Positions 43,857 through 45,356 of a stretch of DNA of 45,356 nt are shown in pieces (the first letter of the stretch is position 1; every line of letters starts with the position of its first letter). This DNA is from Dysosmobacter sp. (GTDB taxonomy: Bacteria > Bacillota > Clostridia > Oscillospirales > Oscillospiraceae), in assembly GCA_022778785.1 (NCBI GenBank), contig JALFSO010000014.1:1-45356 (forward strand). Direction: 5' to 3'. Position numbers and translations under genes: made by a program. The notes under the pieces are model-generated. The model was not told where the DNA came from, searched no databases, and saw only the letters and a program-made list of their open reading frames with translations.

Positions 43857-43904
43857 TTGACTATTCCGCCGGGGCGGCTATAATATGAAAATGATTTTCA
43901 TATT
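43857..43904 (+). promoter_or_regulatory. Promoter with Fur/Zur-type operator
   Basis: TTGACT (43857-43862) and TATAAT (43879-43884) are 16 bases apart. Overlapping the -10 end is a perfect palindrome, AATATGAAAA-TGA-TTTTCATATT (43882-43904). It resembles the TGAAAATNATTTTCA class of Fur-family boxes and sits where a repressor would block transcription of the downstream regulator and zinc-transporter genes. Confidence 0.88.
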
Positions 43905-43922
43905 CAAATTCAGGAGGCATCC

Positions 43923-44348
43923 ATGGCATATTCCACGAAACAGCAGCAGGCGGTGCTGGACTGCCTGTCCCGACGGCGGGAGGGGCCGGTCAGCGCCATC
44001 GAACTGGCGGAGGCTCTGCGCCAGTCCGGCCATCCGGTGGGCCTGGCCACCATTTACCGCCAGCTGGAGAAGCTGGAGCAGACGGGACTGGTCCACAAGG
44101 TCAACACCGGGGAGGGGGCGCTGTACCAGTACTGCGACCACGCCGGAGAGGGGCGGGAGTGTCTGCTGCTCCAGTGCCGGGGCTGCGGCCGCATCCTGCA
44201 TCTGGACTGCACCCATTTAAAGCCCCTGTACGATCATCTGGCGGAGCGGCACCATTTTCACATCGATCCCCGGACCACGGTGTTCACGGGGCTGTGCGAC
44301 GTCTGCGCGAAACAGAGAGAGGAGGGACACGGACATGGAGAACAATGA
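43923..44348 (+). CDS. zur: Fur-family regulator, probably Zur (zinc uptake repressor)
   Basis: The 141-residue protein has the Fur winged helix (STKQQQAVLDCL, ALRQSGHPVGLATIYRQLEKLEQTGLVHKV) and the structural zinc site, with CRGC in LLQCRGCGRILHLDC and CDVC near the C-terminus. The His-rich HHFHIDP gives the metal-sensing region, and a GHGHGEQ tail adds histidines. It is most likely Zur rather than Fur because it overlaps the znuC gene by 14 bases and sits behind its own operator. It would repress zinc import when zinc is sufficient. It starts at ATG 43923 behind CAGGAGG. Fur or PerR identity cannot be fully excluded. Confidence 0.88.
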   Translation: MAYSTKQQQAVLDCLSRRREGPVSAIELAEALRQSGHPVGLATIYRQLEKLEQTGLVHKVNTGEGALYQYCDHAGEGRECLLLQCRGCGRILHLDCTHLKPLYDHLAERHHFHIDPRTTVFTGLCDVCAKQREEGHGHGEQ

Positions 44349-45048
44349 ACTGATCGTCTGCCGGGACGTGTCCCTGGGCTACGAGGGAAAGCCCCTGCTC
44401 CAGCACCTGGACCTGACGGTGCGGGAGGGGGACTACCTCTGCGTGGTGGGAGAGAACGGCTCCGGCAAGTCCACCCTGATGAAGGGCCTGCTGGGATTGC
44501 TGTCCCCCCTGTCCGGCGAGATCGTCCGGGCACCGGAGCTGCGGGACGGGGCCATCGGCTATCTGCCCCAGCAGACCCGGGCACAGAAGGATTTCCCCGC
44601 CACCGTCAGCGAGGTGGTGCTGTCGGGCTTCCTAAGCGCCCGGGGCTGGAAATTTTTCTACACACCGGCTCAGAAATCCCAAGCATTGCAGCACATGGGC
44701 AAGCTGGGCATTCTGGAGCTGAAGGACCGGTGCTACCGGGAGCTGTCCGGCGGCCAGCAGCAGCGGGTGCTGCTGGCCCGGGCTCTGTGTGCGGCAGGGG
44801 ATCTGCTGGTGCTGGATGAACCGGTGACGGGACTGGACCCCGCTGCCGCCGACGACCTGTACCGCACCCTGCGGTATCTCAACCGCACCGAGGGCATGGC
44901 CGTGGTGATGGTGACCCACGACATCCGCAGCGCCCTGCGGGACGCCACCGCCATCCTGCACGCCGGACGGAACCAGTGGTTCCTGGGCACGCCCCGGGAA
45001 TATCTGGCCTCGCCCTACGGAAAACGCTTCGGAGGTGACCTGTCATGA
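44335..45048 (+). CDS. znuC: Zinc ABC transporter ATPase
   Basis: The 237-residue ATPase has Walker A GENGSGKST, Q-loop IGYLPQQT, signature LSGGQQQRVLLARAL, Walker B LLVLDEPVTGLD and switch His in VTHDIRS, the layout of metal-type (Mn/Zn) ABC ATPases. YLPQQTRAQKDFPATVSEVVLSG is characteristic of this cluster. It powers the ZnuB permease, whose start it overlaps by four bases (ATGA). Its start lies inside zur. Manganese specificity is the main alternative; the zur linkage favours zinc. A matching binding protein (ZnuA) is not in the window. Confidence 0.92.
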   Translation: MENNELIVCRDVSLGYEGKPLLQHLDLTVREGDYLCVVGENGSGKSTLMKGLLGLLSPLSGEIVRAPELRDGAIGYLPQQTRAQKDFPATVSEVVLSGFLSARGWKFFYTPAQKSQALQHMGKLGILELKDRCYRELSGGQQQRVLLARALCAAGDLLVLDEPVTGLDPAAADDLYRTLRYLNRTEGMAVVMVTHDIRSALRDATAILHAGRNQWFLGTPREYLASPYGKRFGGDLS

Positions 45049-45356
45049 GCCTGCTGCTGGAAATGTTTACCTATCCCTTCATCGTCCGGGCCTTCGTGGT
45101 GGGCATTCTGGTGTCCCTGTGCGCGGCGCTGCTGGGGGTGCCCCTGGTGCTCAAGCGGTATTCCATGATCGGCGACGGCCTGAGCCATGTGTCCTTCGGG
45201 GCCCTGTCCATCGCCGTGGCCTGCGGCTGGGCCCCGCTGCCGGTGTCCATCCCGGTGGTGATCTTAGCGGCCCTGGGCCTGCTGCGGCTGACGGAAAACA
45301 GCCGCATGGGGGCCGATGCCGCCATTGCCGTGGTGTCCGCCTCGTCCCTGGCCGCC
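45045..45356 (+). CDS. znuB: Zinc ABC transporter permease, 3' end outside window
   Basis: The frame is open from ATG 45045 to the window edge (104 residues). It shows MFTYPFIVRAFVVGILVSLCAALLGVPLVLKRYSMIGDGLSHVSFGALSIAVACG, the conserved start of ZnuB/ZurM-type permeases with the KRYSMIGDGLSH motif facing the cytoplasm. The remaining membrane helices lie beyond the window. It is the third gene of the zur-znuC-znuB unit. Confidence 0.92.
   Translation, partial: MSLLLEMFTYPFIVRAFVVGILVSLCAALLGVPLVLKRYSMIGDGLSHVSFGALSIAVACGWAPLPVSIPVVILAALGLLRLTENSRMGADAAIAVVSASSLAA

Overview
The window looks like chromosome of a GC-rich gut Clostridia bacterium (best guess Oscillospiraceae, Flavonifractor/Lawsonibacter-like) carrying the right part of an integrative conjugative or mobilizable element. 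The basis is the Gram-positive ribosome binding sites, frequent TTG/GTG starts, S-layer-homology (SLH) proteins, ECF transporters, GlpP, YcxB and TRAP genes, and the Clostridia-type SNF2/methylase giant protein of conjugative elements. The taxon is an inference; no rRNA or marker gene is present.

Bases 1 to about 21,475 are the mobile element. It begins inside a giant SNF2-helicase/DNA-methylase gene whose linker region also encodes a TnpV-like protein in another frame. A complete group II intron (6383-9204) splits the giant gene just after its DEAH box. Next come a DUF3849 protein, MobC, two small proteins, an AbiEi/AbiEii type IV toxin-antitoxin pair coupled to a zinc-ribbon protein, and a MobP-type relaxase. 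An AT-richer cargo module follows (GntR regulator, ABC ATPase, permease, XRE regulator, KTR protein), then a reverse-strand ParB-like protein and a small TnpW-like protein. The element ends at a 59-base 3' piece of a tRNA-Ala(GGC) gene with its terminator, which I read as the attachment site. No integrase or type IV secretion genes are in the window.

Bases 21.5-31.6 kb are chromosome, all on the minus strand. They hold two tandem MgtC-family proteins, a YcxB-like protein, a TRAP transporter (DctP-DctQ-DctM) with its own promoter, and an operon of Ldh2-family malate/lactate dehydrogenase, malic enzyme and HAD phosphatase. The operon has a strong leader terminator. About 500 bases of dense palindromes separate it from a GlpP-type antiterminator gene lying upstream.

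Bases 31.8-43.8 kb are the most interesting part: a plus-strand locus under a cobalamin riboswitch. It encodes an 1831-residue SLH protein with an EF-hand loop and a DUF4430 (transcobalamin C-terminal-like) domain, and an SLH protein with an alpha/alpha-toroid like the other half of intrinsic factor/transcobalamin. It also encodes a membrane-anchored DUF4430 protein, an ECF T-component, and a single-chain fusion of two ECF ATPases with a CbrT-like S-component. Read together, these suggest a Gram-positive cell-surface vitamin B12 capture and import system resembling a split animal B12 carrier.

The window ends with a zur-znuC-znuB zinc operon behind a perfect Fur/Zur-type operator; znuB is cut by the window edge.
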